NCBI GenBank assembly: GCA_028280965.1
Contig: JANQKT010000209.1
Coordinates: 1-33,447, forward strand
From: Phycisphaeraceae bacterium
GTDB taxonomy: Bacteria; Planctomycetota; Phycisphaerae; Phycisphaerales; Phycisphaeraceae
DNA length: 33,447 nt
Direction: 5' to 3'
Shown: positions 25,501 through 32,938 of the stretch, in pieces
How the letters are laid out: the number at the start of each line of letters is the position of its first letter
How positions within the stretch are numbered: position 1 is the stretch's first letter
The notes under the pieces: generated by a model
Told to the model about the DNA's origin: nothing
The model's database searches: none
What the model saw: only the letters and a program-made list of their open reading frames with translations
Translations under genes and position numbers: made by a program

Positions 25501-26522
25501 CGGATGTTATTGACGGTCTCCAGCACGCGGTAGTACGAGGCATGTCGATCGGCGATGGCGATACAGCGGTCGGTCGGTTCGAGGTCGCACCGCCCCAACG
25601 TCCCGGTGTCCCAATAGATGTTACGTTGCCCGAAAATAGCCCCCTGATGACGCCAGATGCCGTTGCGTTTGGGGTTATCCAGTTGCTGCTTCAAGCCCTC
25701 GCGATCTTTTGAGTTGAGATCGACCAGCGCACCGCCGGGATCCGACTGCCGCTTCCACAGCAGCTCAAACTCTTCGCGGATCATTGCGCGATCGGCGTGA
25801 AACTCAAAAGAACTCATCCGATTGCGGATCGACTTGCCGGGGAATTCGATCTTCTCGCCTTTTTTCTTGCCCTTTTCGTAATAGCGCGGCTTCCCCTCCG
25901 AATCTCGCGAGTTGTCCATGCGCTTCCTGGCTTCTTTCGTCATCAACTCGCCGAACGTGCGGGCACCCACCTCTTTCATAAGGGCCTTGGTCTTGTTTCG
26001 AGCGTCTTTGACTTTTGACTCATCATCTTTCGCTTGATTAGTGTTCTCGATCTTTTCTTTGTTGTTTTTTGCATCATCAGATTCAGGATCAGGTTTCTTT
26101 TTCTCTTTCTCATTCTCTACATCATCAATTTTCATTCCCAAGGCCCCGCGTCGCTGGCCAAGATGAACCAAAACCCGGCCGAACTCATGAGGGGTCAGAC
26201 ATTTATCCAGTCCTTTTTGTCGTAATATCCACGGGTCACAGGCAAATAGCGATCGCAGTTCACCGGGGTCTTTCGGCAGCAACTCGGCGTTTGTCAGTAT
26301 GCGGCGTAGCTCGCGCTTGCGTTGCGAACGCCGAGCCAGTGTCCGCCGTAGCGAGCGTTTCCCTCGGCGGGCTTGGTTTTTGGGTGCCCCGCGTTTGTCA
26401 TCGGAGTCCTCGACACCGGCGGGAAACACACTGACGCCGGGGGTGACCTCCTGTTTCTCGGTATCGACCCATGCCGAGCCGACGGAGTTGGTTCCGAGAT
26501 CAAGTCCCAAAATCACAGTCAT
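22521..26522 (-). CDS. cas9: RNA-guided endonuclease Cas9 (large type II-C-like)
   Basis: This 1333-residue effector cuts DNA matched by crRNA:tracrRNA. RuvC-I is VILGLDLGTNSVG with D8. An arginine-rich bridge helix follows (residues 47-76). RuvC-II is QIVIEFMRE with E630, HNH is FEIDHIIPKS with H725 and N748 nearby, and RuvC-III is DHREHAVDAVAIAL with H891 and D894. All catalytic residues are present, so nuclease activity is expected. Three features stand out. A lysine/glutamate/aspartate-rich, low-complexity insertion covers residues 133-180. Four cysteines at 697, 700, 705 and 710 (CPYC...C...C), just before HNH, look like a zinc-binding knuckle. The region after RuvC-III is about 440 residues. 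Typical II-C Cas9s are about 1000-1100 residues. GGAAAGG precedes the ATG. Confidence 0.97.
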   Translation of the reverse strand: MTVILGLDLGTNSVGSAWVDTEKQEVTPGVSVFPAGVEDSDDKRGAPKNQARRGKRSLRRTLARRSQRKRELRRILTNAELLPKDPGELRSLFACDPWILRQKGLDKCLTPHEFGRVLVHLGQRRGALGMKIDDVENEKEKKKPDPESDDAKNNKEKIENTNQAKDDESKVKDARNKTKALMKEVGARTFGELMTKEARKRMDNSRDSEGKPRYYEKGKKKGEKIEFPGKSIRNRMSSFEFHADRAMIREEFELLWKRQSDPGGALVDLNSKDREGLKQQLDNPKRNGIWRHQGAIFGQRNIYWDTGTLGRCDLEPTDRCIAIADRHASYYRVLETVNNIRLRGPYDEEKRSLTEEERAKVIDRLRAQKTGSVAAVRAALGIDKRSLKKQDLSPEDWWISLEHDEDREINTDWFHREIVCRTVGEEVWDHWSDAMQEGLNRAVLKCDPTLDEDADRLRQIAEKIGLEKSQVDELIEGWKTRPKLEKRLSISRQSVQKLLPYMQDCFTDARRDKTDPRISVYRMADDGYDSLQHRWLTQIEARAAYAREKRDEFEQTGDYALRQESERYALGGAPLTKAERHYIRKHPHELIPPPMLSNPVVRKAIYEVRRHIMAHMQKQGGRKPDQIVIEFMRETTKSEKESDRILNLNRKRSKIRKKITDEIVKPAFGDQFHKLSHNQLKEAVDRVVLARQQRGHCPYCQHPICEQTNCTDFVAAKGESFEIDHIIPKSRCGINSWNNKVLAHARCNQKKSKQTPREWWGEQFDEYAQPMAFMGKHKPSGPNEYFTKRDYADKWDLFSRWDVPKQWRGSQLTDTAYAARQVQEYLHKALWPNEPTHLQGGKRRIFVTKGAYTARLRKEWQLYQTSVDLRHDSREAVQNASAKNRGDHREHAVDAVAIALTNSDRIQELARDDDSGRRRLDPPWGSVESFREQVIHQVYAAQDSLPILLADKPSQSASSFVVSHRSSGRKITGELHEASLFSPVPDSPNTYVGRLLGGVANLTPNHLRPPNPEKPEDSIARLAQEYQDAGVGKSKAKKRAKALVESDRFTPPMVDPPPGKSGLVRDLALRLRIRECIAGYEYVEKDREGNIQKRYKLDPDSFSKKEIKQAYDEKAICHKSRVPIKRVRLLRTMKDPVVTHRKKWNHQRQQWERDTGKASDLALDERSKADRAYVGGNNHHIEIRADADGEWSGTIVPMFDAAKRTRQSLDPVDRSDDPTKGGAFIMSLSEGEMVYCREWEPKKGKVLGKAIGPPTYWVVFKLDKPHTIQFKHHWDARRAKGEKDEDGNLIVGSKREPMPISVSDFIKLAPPGLEAPVKVKVDVLGQATVIDRD

Positions 26523-26545
26523 GATGAAGCCTTTCCGGAAGTAGC

Positions 26546-26573
26546 TTGACAGGATTTGGCTACGCGGTATCTT
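26546..26573 (+). promoter_or_regulatory. Promoter of the tracrRNA
   Basis: A consensus -35 TTGACA (26546-26551), a 16-nt spacer and TATCTT (26568-26573) place the start near 26580, exactly at the first base of the anti-repeat. It begins 23 nt from the divergent cas9 start codon, so tracrRNA and cas9 transcription signals must interleave. Confidence 0.8.
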
Positions 26574-26579
26574 AACAGA

Positions 26580-26702
26580 TGTCTATTCAACCCCGCCTCG
26601 TGGCTTTCTCGCAACAAGAAATCTCTTGTAAAAAGAGAAATTCGCAGGCACCGCCTTTATAGGCGCCCTTCCCCAGCTCGCACCCTCGACCTGGGGTTTT
26701 TT
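26580..26702 (+). ncRNA. tracrRNA of the type II CRISPR-Cas9 system
   Basis: Bases 26580-26615 are the anti-repeat. They match the reverse complement of the CRISPR repeat at 28 of 36 positions. Four of the eight differences can form G-U pairs, and two adjacent U-U mismatches make an internal loop after the first eight pairs of the repeat. The tail has a stem TCTCTT/AAGAGA (26622-26638), a stem CGCCT/AGGCG (26652-26665) and a terminator CCCCAG/CTGGGG (26671-26696) followed by six T. The predicted RNA is about 123 nt. It guides crRNA processing by RNase III and loads Cas9. It is divergent from cas9. Confidence 0.95.
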
Positions 26703-27180
26703 ATGTTCAAACCACCTATCTAACTCCCGTTCTGTGATCTGTTCGAGATACGTATGAAGAATTCACAGACTACGCTCCTTCACACAACCAATCGCCACCC
26801 ACAAGGCGGGTTTTTTGACGACCACAATAGCCAACATACCCTTCAACTCCCATTAAGAGAGCCCAACCTCTGAGGCATTTTTCGCCTTTCTGTCGCCAGT
26901 CTTTGGGAGTCATCACTACGTATCCTTTGGGCGACTGCGGCTGACAATCGAGATCGGTACCAATCTATCTACCCAAGCGGTGGGTTAGCCTGTTTTAACG
27001 GCCTACTTAGTTTGCCCTGAAGATCCATACCTCTTCCGAAAGGCCCAGTTAAAAGAAACTCTTCCAACCCATGGCCAATCAAGCGACTAGTCCCTAGGCG
27101 GGCCTGCTAATCGACTTACTCCGCCTGGTGTGGGCGCCCGAGATCTCGTCGATGCCATGCCGTCGCTGGGATAAAAATAG
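26703..27180. other. 478-nt low-GC intergenic region
   Basis: Apart from a possible 47-codon frame on the minus strand (26770-26913), I see no gene here. A weak CGCC/GGCG hairpin followed by T6 occurs at about 26793-26816 on the plus strand and could be a back-up terminator for the tracrRNA. The base composition is lower in GC than in the housekeeping block. Confidence 0.6.
26770..26913 (-). CDS. Possible 47-residue small protein, unknown
   Basis: The frame reads MTPKDWRQKGEKCLRGWALL..., with a glycine/tyrosine-rich middle (GVEGYVGYCGRQKTR) and a C-terminus VGGDWLCEGA. An AAAGGA lies about eight bases before the ATG. It has no family I recognise and no obvious membrane segment. It lies between the tracrRNA terminator and the surface-protein gene. 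The ribosome site is the only support, so it may be chance. Confidence 0.2.
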   Translation of the reverse strand: MTPKDWRQKGEKCLRGWALLMGVEGYVGYCGRQKTRLVGGDWLCEGA

Positions 27181-30100
27181 TTACCGAGGACGGTGACGAG
27201 TAGCTAGCGTCAGGGCTAAAGCAAGTAGAGCGAGGCTCTGAGGCTCGGGCACATTGGCCGCAGCTCTGGGGCCTGTGAATGCGGCGAAGGCCAAACCAAA
27301 GTCTGCATCGTCTACATCACCGTCACCATCTAGGTCGCCGTGCGAATCGGTCGGCACGCCTGGACCAGAGAAGGCGGCGAAAGCTAAACCGAAATCAGCG
27401 TCATCGACATCGCCGTCCGCATCAAGGTCGGCAGGGACCGGATGCTCGCCACCGGGTCCGGTGAAGGCTGCGAAGGTTAATCCGAAGTCGGCATCATCGA
27501 CATCACCATCGCCATCAATATCTGCGGCGGGGTTGGATGGCGGGCCGCTGTCTGGCCCGGTAAACGCAGCGAAGGCAAGACCGAAGTCCGCATCATCAAC
27601 ATCTCCATCACCATCGAGGTCACCAACGGTTGGCTCTACTGTCGTCGCGTGGATTAGCAGGAGTTGATTCCCGATCCGCTCCACCACGAATTGACTGCTG
27701 GAAAAATCAAACAAACTATCAACGCTCGTTGTATCGACTTTAAATTTTCTCTGATCATAGCCATCGATACTCGCCCCCTCCGCGATTGCCCATGTGTAAC
27801 GTTGGGTTACATCGAAACCATTCAAAGCTTGCGTATTCTCAAGCAAGTCTTGCATGAGTAATTCAATTACAAAAGGGTCTTGTTGGGTTGCAGAGATATT
27901 GATTTGCTCATCGGAGAGTATTAAATCCCAGCCCAGCCCAAACGGCGCACCAGCGTCTCCATCAATATCATTGATAGAGAAGCGATACCGCCCATTTGGA
28001 CCGAGGGTTAAAGAATGTACCTGAAGCGTCTCCGAGCTTGGCCCAGGATCAACTGTGGCATCTGTCAAATTGATTAAGTTCCCAACTCGCCCACTACCTG
28101 ACAGCGTTGCGCCCGGCTCAAGCACGATCTGCCCTGTGGCAAAGACGGTGCTGTTGGTCGAGTAAGTGTCGATGGTCAACTTCTGATTGGCCTTGACTAT
28201 CAGGTCCCCAGCAGCCTGAACACCGTAAATCCGACTGTCAGAAAATACTGTGACGTTGTTAAATCTACCGGCCTGTATGCCCCCACCTCGCAACTCGATA
28301 TCTGTATCAACAGTTACTGCCCCAGAATTAACAGCACCCCCAAGGACCTGGATCGTCTTGTCCGCAAAAATATCTCCTCTCTCGAAAACAAGTAGGCCAT
28401 CTTCAACGTGTATGTCGCCAGTAAAGTCGGGGCTCTCGTTGCGTGCAGTCAGTCGAGCGATACCTGGCCCAATTTTTCGCACAATGAAATCGCCTGCTAG
28501 CGGCACTCCCAGGCTACCTGATTCGAATGTTAAGGATTCTGCCAGAAACGCTGCATCGTAACCAGTAGTTAGCGCGCCTTCGTCTGCAATAAGTACATTG
28601 CCAAATTCCTGCACGCCATTTACTTCGAAAACTAATTGACCACTGATGATGTCGATGTCTCCACCGATTGGGACAGCTCCATGCTCTTGCACTCGAAGGC
28701 TAGCATTCGAGAGATACGTCTTGCCTGAGTAGGTCTGTGCAGTACGAACATCAATACCGCCATCGGCATAAACAACGTCAAATGGCTGTGCATTATCCAC
28801 GATTTGTGCATCAAGAACGGCTCCTCCTCGCAGTATAAAGATAAATTCTTGACCCGCCTCTTGACCGATGATGAGGCTTCCGTTTGTCAGCTGTGTTTGT
28901 GAACCTTGGAAGCCGAGCTCGATTGCCCCTGATTCAAGCGTAAGCTGATATCCACCGAGATCCAAGGTTGTGCGCTCAAAAATACGCAGCGCGTTAACTG
29001 AACGGTCAGCGGTCATCACCTGATCGTCACGGATGCGGATATTGCCCGTTGCGCTGACTGCGTTGATATCCCCGTCCGGAAGTTCGATCGGCTGGATTTC
29101 ATTGTTCGGGCCCAAGGTCGCGTACTGATTGTTTACTTGAATCCATCCTGGCAACAAACCGTTGCGCAATGCGGGGGGCTGGCTTAGTATCACACTGCCG
29201 CGCTGAATATTACGCATAAAATGACGGAGAAAAGATGAGTCGGGGGATCCGACATCGAGTACCGATCCTGGCGCACGAGCGACATCTTCTAAAATAAGCG
29301 AGGTCTCGAATGAAGATGGCCCTACATCGGAGTCGTAGTAATTGATGGCACTTACGGTATTAAACCCTCGTTTCAGATCGATCAATCCAATGCTCTCCGT
29401 TACCGGTACATCAACATTGAATGTGAGATGATGCAGTTCTGCAGATGACATTTGAACGGTCAGACTGTCGTCTATCCGGTCGCTGCTGACACCTTCGATG
29501 CTACTTGACTCAAGATTAAAGCGTGAGTGACTGAGTTCGATCGTGCTGGTTTCAGAGAGTGAAGCATCACCGATCAAAGAGGCATTGGTATTTCGCAGCC
29601 TAGTCACACCCGTATATGCAAGATTCGAAGAAGAAATGGCACTATGGCTAAAATTGTCAATAATCGCTAGATCGCCCCCCAAAACGGGACCAGCGAGGTG
29701 TAGTCTCCCATTAGTTCCCCCGAGCGTCGCACCACGATCTCCTAGATGGAGTGAGCCAGAAAGCGTTAGGCTTTGTGTCCCGGAATCCTCCGGTAGCACG
29801 CGGATAGCCCCACGGCCAAACAAGCCGTGCTTATTGTTCAGGTCAATTGAGTTCGCAACACTGATCGCAAATGTATCACTCAGGTCAACAGCAATCTCAC
29901 TCTCTCTCAATCCACTAAGCCGCACTGTCGTGTCGGAAGATCCCAACGGGTTGTCTTCGCCAAACCCGATGGCTCCACGAAACACCTCGATCTGGCCGCT
30001 AAAGTCGCCTAGACTCTTGAAAGTCAAAGTTTGCGTCGGGAAAATCTGCAGTAAGCCATCGTCTACGATGTCTCCATCGATCTCACCATTTCTTAGCTTG

Positions 30101-31623
30101 AGTTGATCGGCACGAAGCTTGGTGCCTGGAGCAGTATGCAACTCGCCTCGAAAGAGCTCCAGTTTCGCAAATTGTTGATCTGCATTTGCCACAACCCGTC
30201 CGGAGTTGGGGCCCATGGACGAACCGAGCCGAATGACACCATCGTAAGCATCAGCAAGATTGAAAGTCATTGCCCCCGTCAGAACGGATCCTTCAGAGAG
30301 TGCGATGGTAGAGTTGATATCGACGCTGCCAAATCTGAGTGATCCGGATCCCACGATTCCGCCATCAATGGATACCTTCTCGCCATTGCTGCTGATTAGA
30401 GCGTCTTCACCGGCTAAAGTGATCGGCAGATTAAACCGGAAATCATTGCCGCCGCGGAACGAATCCACACTAAGCACCCCCCCGTCGCCGAGCGTAACTG
30501 GTGTGAGCGGACTCAAGCCGTCCGGCGGATCGCCAGTCAGAACCAACTCGGAATGGTGAACCATGATGGGTTCGGTCGATTGGCCACTAATGCGAAGAAT
30601 CGATCCATTGACTAGGGATGTGCCTGCCAATGAATCGCCAAGCGCCTGCGGCGTTGATGCATTGCCACGCACGCCATTAAGGGTTGTTTGTCCTCGGTAG
30701 CTAGAGGCAGCATTGAGATCTACTCGCACCAAAGAACTGCCCGAACCGATGATCTGTAGACCGCCATCCTGAGATAATGCACCGTTGACCGCCAGCCCAC
30801 TGGCTACTTCTAGATTGAGTGAGCCCGGCCCAACGACCCCGCCGTCAAGCACCAAGCCACCCCTTCGGATTGATCCAGATTCTGCAATGGTTGCCGTCGT
30901 GCCTGCGACCGTATTAATCGGACTGGTTAACGTGACAGACTGGCTTACCTGCAAGATTGCGTCGGCTATGGTCGGCGATATCGCGTAAGAGCCGGCGTCG
31001 TCGAGAGTGGTGATCCCCCCATTAAGGAAAACGGGGCCCGATGCACCAAGCGCCGATGGTCCTGCGACAGAGACTCTTCCTGAATCGACTGTTAACATGC
31101 CAGACCAGCCATCGGCATCGGACGCAAAACGTACAGATCCCTGCCCTGTAACAGTAATGTTGCCTATACCTGTGACTGCACCAGCAAACTCGATGGTGTT
31201 CCCGGCTCCAACCGGCTGCGCAAAAAAGTCGTCCAGCAGCAGGATGTCCACCATGAGATCCAGTTGCCCGCCGGCGGTCGGCCCGACAATGAGTTCTGCC
31301 GCATCTCCTCCCGGTCCGGCCTGATCAAAAACCAGTTGCCCGGAGTTCAGGATCAACGGCCTGTCGTCTTCATGTACCAGGGACCCGACTGTGAACGCAG
31401 TAGAGTTGAGGGAAACCGTGTCGCTAGCTACCGCTTCCAACGGAAAGACGGCGCGGACACCCGCGGCGTTAGGCACGTCGTTGTCCCAATTAAGCGTAAT
31501 GTCCCAAAACGAGGCAGGTTCGGATGGCCCGGTCCAGGTGGTTGTGCTGGTAGTTGTGTTCGCCGAATAAACGGCAGAGACGGTGAAAATGGTAAGAAGC
31601 GAAGCTGTATTGAATTGGAACAT
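27181..31623 (-). CDS. Giant surface/exported protein: beta-repeat body, four DGDGDVDDADF repeats, PEP-CTERM tail
   Basis: This 1480-residue protein has a signal peptide (MFQFNTASLLTIFTVSAVYS). A body of about 1300 residues of short beta-strand repeats follows, resembling the autotransporter-associated beta-strand (PATR-like) helix (for example GWSGMLTVDSGRVSVAGPSA and SYRGQTTLNGVRG). Residues 1334-1452 hold four near-identical dockerin-like Ca2+ loops. The last 23 residues form a PEP-CTERM signal: VPEP, a hydrophobic LALLALALTLA, then RHRPR. That tail is normally recognised by an exosortase. The start at 31623 is fixed by GGAGGG five bases upstream. The gene is visibly poorer in GC than the housekeeping genes, suggesting transfer. 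There is no autotransporter beta-barrel, so attachment is by the PEP-CTERM route. A role in adhesion or biofilm is inferred. Confidence 0.88.
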   Translation of the reverse strand: MFQFNTASLLTIFTVSAVYSANTTTSTTTWTGPSEPASFWDITLNWDNDVPNAAGVRAVFPLEAVASDTVSLNSTAFTVGSLVHEDDRPLILNSGQLVFDQAGPGGDAAELIVGPTAGGQLDLMVDILLLDDFFAQPVGAGNTIEFAGAVTGIGNITVTGQGSVRFASDADGWSGMLTVDSGRVSVAGPSALGASGPVFLNGGITTLDDAGSYAISPTIADAILQVSQSVTLTSPINTVAGTTATIAESGSIRRGGLVLDGGVVGPGSLNLEVASGLAVNGALSQDGGLQIIGSGSSLVRVDLNAASSYRGQTTLNGVRGNASTPQALGDSLAGTSLVNGSILRISGQSTEPIMVHHSELVLTGDPPDGLSPLTPVTLGDGGVLSVDSFRGGNDFRFNLPITLAGEDALISSNGEKVSIDGGIVGSGSLRFGSVDINSTIALSEGSVLTGAMTFNLADAYDGVIRLGSSMGPNSGRVVANADQQFAKLELFRGELHTAPGTKLRADQLKLRNGEIDGDIVDDGLLQIFPTQTLTFKSLGDFSGQIEVFRGAIGFGEDNPLGSSDTTVRLSGLRESEIAVDLSDTFAISVANSIDLNNKHGLFGRGAIRVLPEDSGTQSLTLSGSLHLGDRGATLGGTNGRLHLAGPVLGGDLAIIDNFSHSAISSSNLAYTGVTRLRNTNASLIGDASLSETSTIELSHSRFNLESSSIEGVSSDRIDDSLTVQMSSAELHHLTFNVDVPVTESIGLIDLKRGFNTVSAINYYDSDVGPSSFETSLILEDVARAPGSVLDVGSPDSSFLRHFMRNIQRGSVILSQPPALRNGLLPGWIQVNNQYATLGPNNEIQPIELPDGDINAVSATGNIRIRDDQVMTADRSVNALRIFERTTLDLGGYQLTLESGAIELGFQGSQTQLTNGSLIIGQEAGQEFIFILRGGAVLDAQIVDNAQPFDVVYADGGIDVRTAQTYSGKTYLSNASLRVQEHGAVPIGGDIDIISGQLVFEVNGVQEFGNVLIADEGALTTGYDAAFLAESLTFESGSLGVPLAGDFIVRKIGPGIARLTARNESPDFTGDIHVEDGLLVFERGDIFADKTIQVLGGAVNSGAVTVDTDIELRGGGIQAGRFNNVTVFSDSRIYGVQAAGDLIVKANQKLTIDTYSTNSTVFATGQIVLEPGATLSGSGRVGNLINLTDATVDPGPSSETLQVHSLTLGPNGRYRFSINDIDGDAGAPFGLGWDLILSDEQINISATQQDPFVIELLMQDLLENTQALNGFDVTQRYTWAIAEGASIDGYDQRKFKVDTTSVDSLFDFSSSQFVVERIGNQLLLIHATTVEPTVGDLDGDGDVDDADFGLAFAAFTGPDSGPPSNPAADIDGDGDVDDADFGLTFAAFTGPGGEHPVPADLDADGDVDDADFGLAFAAFSGPGVPTDSHGDLDGDGDVDDADFGLAFAAFTGPRAAANVPEPQSLALLALALTLATRHRPR
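27268..27624 (-). repeat. Four tandem dockerin-like calcium-loop repeats
   Basis: Four 24-residue units, D-x-D-x-D-G-D-V-DDADFGLxFAAFxGP, are separated by 7-9-residue proline/glycine-rich linkers. They are near-identical in protein sequence and similar in DNA, indicating recent tandem duplication. Each has one calcium-binding loop, whereas a true dockerin pairs two. Confidence 0.85.
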
Positions 31624-31651
31624 GCTGCCCTCCGGATATATTAGCCTAGTA

Positions 31652-31657
31652 ATTATA
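31652..31657 (-). promoter_or_regulatory. -10 box of the surface-protein gene
   Basis: On the minus strand a perfect TATAAT lies 28 nt before the ATG, giving a 5' leader of roughly 20 nt that contains the GGAGGG site. No good -35 box is seen at 16-18 nt, so an activator may be needed. Confidence 0.5.
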
Positions 31658-31955
31658 GTAAATCTTGGCGTACTTCGATACCCTCTATTGCAGGTTAATT
31701 GCTCAAAACCAATTACCTCGCGTAGCCTCCGCAGACTGTGGAGCGATCGCAATCGAGTGGTCCAAACTCAATGCTAGCAAGGTTGGTGGCACCCATCGTC
31801 TAAACGGGGTCGCGAGTCATGCTCGAATTGAAGACTTCGGAGTAGCCGTGCAAGGCAGGCACCGGGAAGATGGTAAAAGTACTACGGTGATGGGCGTCGA
31901 TCGACAAAAACCGATGCTTAAGCCTGTGGGAAAAAGTGTCGGCGACACTTGAGGG
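31658..31955. other. Region between the surface-protein gene and the IS element, with a 17-bp palindrome
   Basis: No recognisable gene is present. The disrupted transposase frame runs through 31800-31955, beyond the inferred IS end. A perfect palindrome AAGTGTCG-G-CGACACTT (31934-31950) lies five bases outside the IS end. It may be an insertion target or part of a longer IS terminus. Confidence 0.5.
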
Positions 31956-32938
31956 TGACCCCCCGGGATCTTTGTTCCAGTTGTTATAGAGAATCGGTGG
32001 TGTTGAAGCAGGCTGAGCCGGAGGGAGGGGCGTAGCCCCGACCGGAGGATCAGCCTGCTGTGCCGATGGGAACACCCCGTCAGCGTGTTTCAAGCCCGCG
32101 GCATAGTCCGCGGGTGTCTGCCAGTTCAACGACGAGTGCGGGCGACGGTGGTTGTAGTCCAGCCGCCATTCATCGATCACGTACCGGGCCTCGGCCAGGC
32201 TCAGGAACAACTCGCCGTTGAGCAGCTGGTCACGCAGCTTGCCGTTGAACGATTCCACGTACCCGTTCTCCCAAGGGCTGGCCTTCTCGATGTACAGCGC
32301 ACCGACCTCCGCTTGGCCGAGCCAGCGTTGGATGTCCTTGGCAACGAACTCCGGGCCGTTATCCGAGCGGATGTGCTCGGGAGCCCCACGCACCGCGAAC
32401 AGGTACTGCAGCACCAGCTTCACGTCGTTGGCGCTAAACGAGCGAGCCACCTCGATCGCCAGGCACTCACGCGTGAACTCGTCGAGCACCACCAGCAGCT
32501 TCAACTGCCGACCGTCTTCGGTCCGTTCGGTCACGAAGTCGTAACCCCACACATGATTGCGTTGCAAGGGCTTATGCCGGACACAGCTGTTGTGACTGCC
32601 ACCCGAGCCCCGCAAACGCTTGCGTTTTCGCTGCCGCCGTGGCACCTGCATACCTTCCTGTTTCCAAAGCCGATGGACACGTTCACGCCCTACCGCCCAG
32701 CCCTTGGTCACCAGCTCGTTGTACACACGCGGGTGACCGAACCGGGGCCGGCATTCAACAATCGTCCGCACGGCATCAATCAACGCACGATCCTTCAATG
32801 GCTGCTTGGGCTGATACCGCTACGTGCTCCGAGGCTGGCCAACGCCTTGCACGCCCGACGCTCACTCACCTTCTCGTGCCCCAAACGACGACGGACCGCT
32901 TCCACGGTACGGCGCCGACGCTCGGGGTCTACAAGTTT
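31800..32938 (-). pseudogene. IS3-family transposase OrfB (DDE integrase), frame-disrupted
   Basis: The catalytic domain is well preserved: D87 in WGYDFVTERTEDG, D146 in IRSDNGPEFVA, and E182 in WENGYVESFNGKL, counted from a TTG at 32798. The N-terminal part (LVDPERRRRTVEAVRRRLGH to SERRACKALASLG) is in a different frame, which ends at a TGA at 32795. The downstream frame has a TAG at 32820-32822. Comparison with the family pattern SLGQHRSTQRY suggests that about 10 nt were lost between SLG and RYQPKQP, giving a frameshift. At the C-terminus the frame reads through the IS end for about 50 extra residues to a stop at 31800. Transposition from this copy is unlikely unless rescued. Confidence 0.82.
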
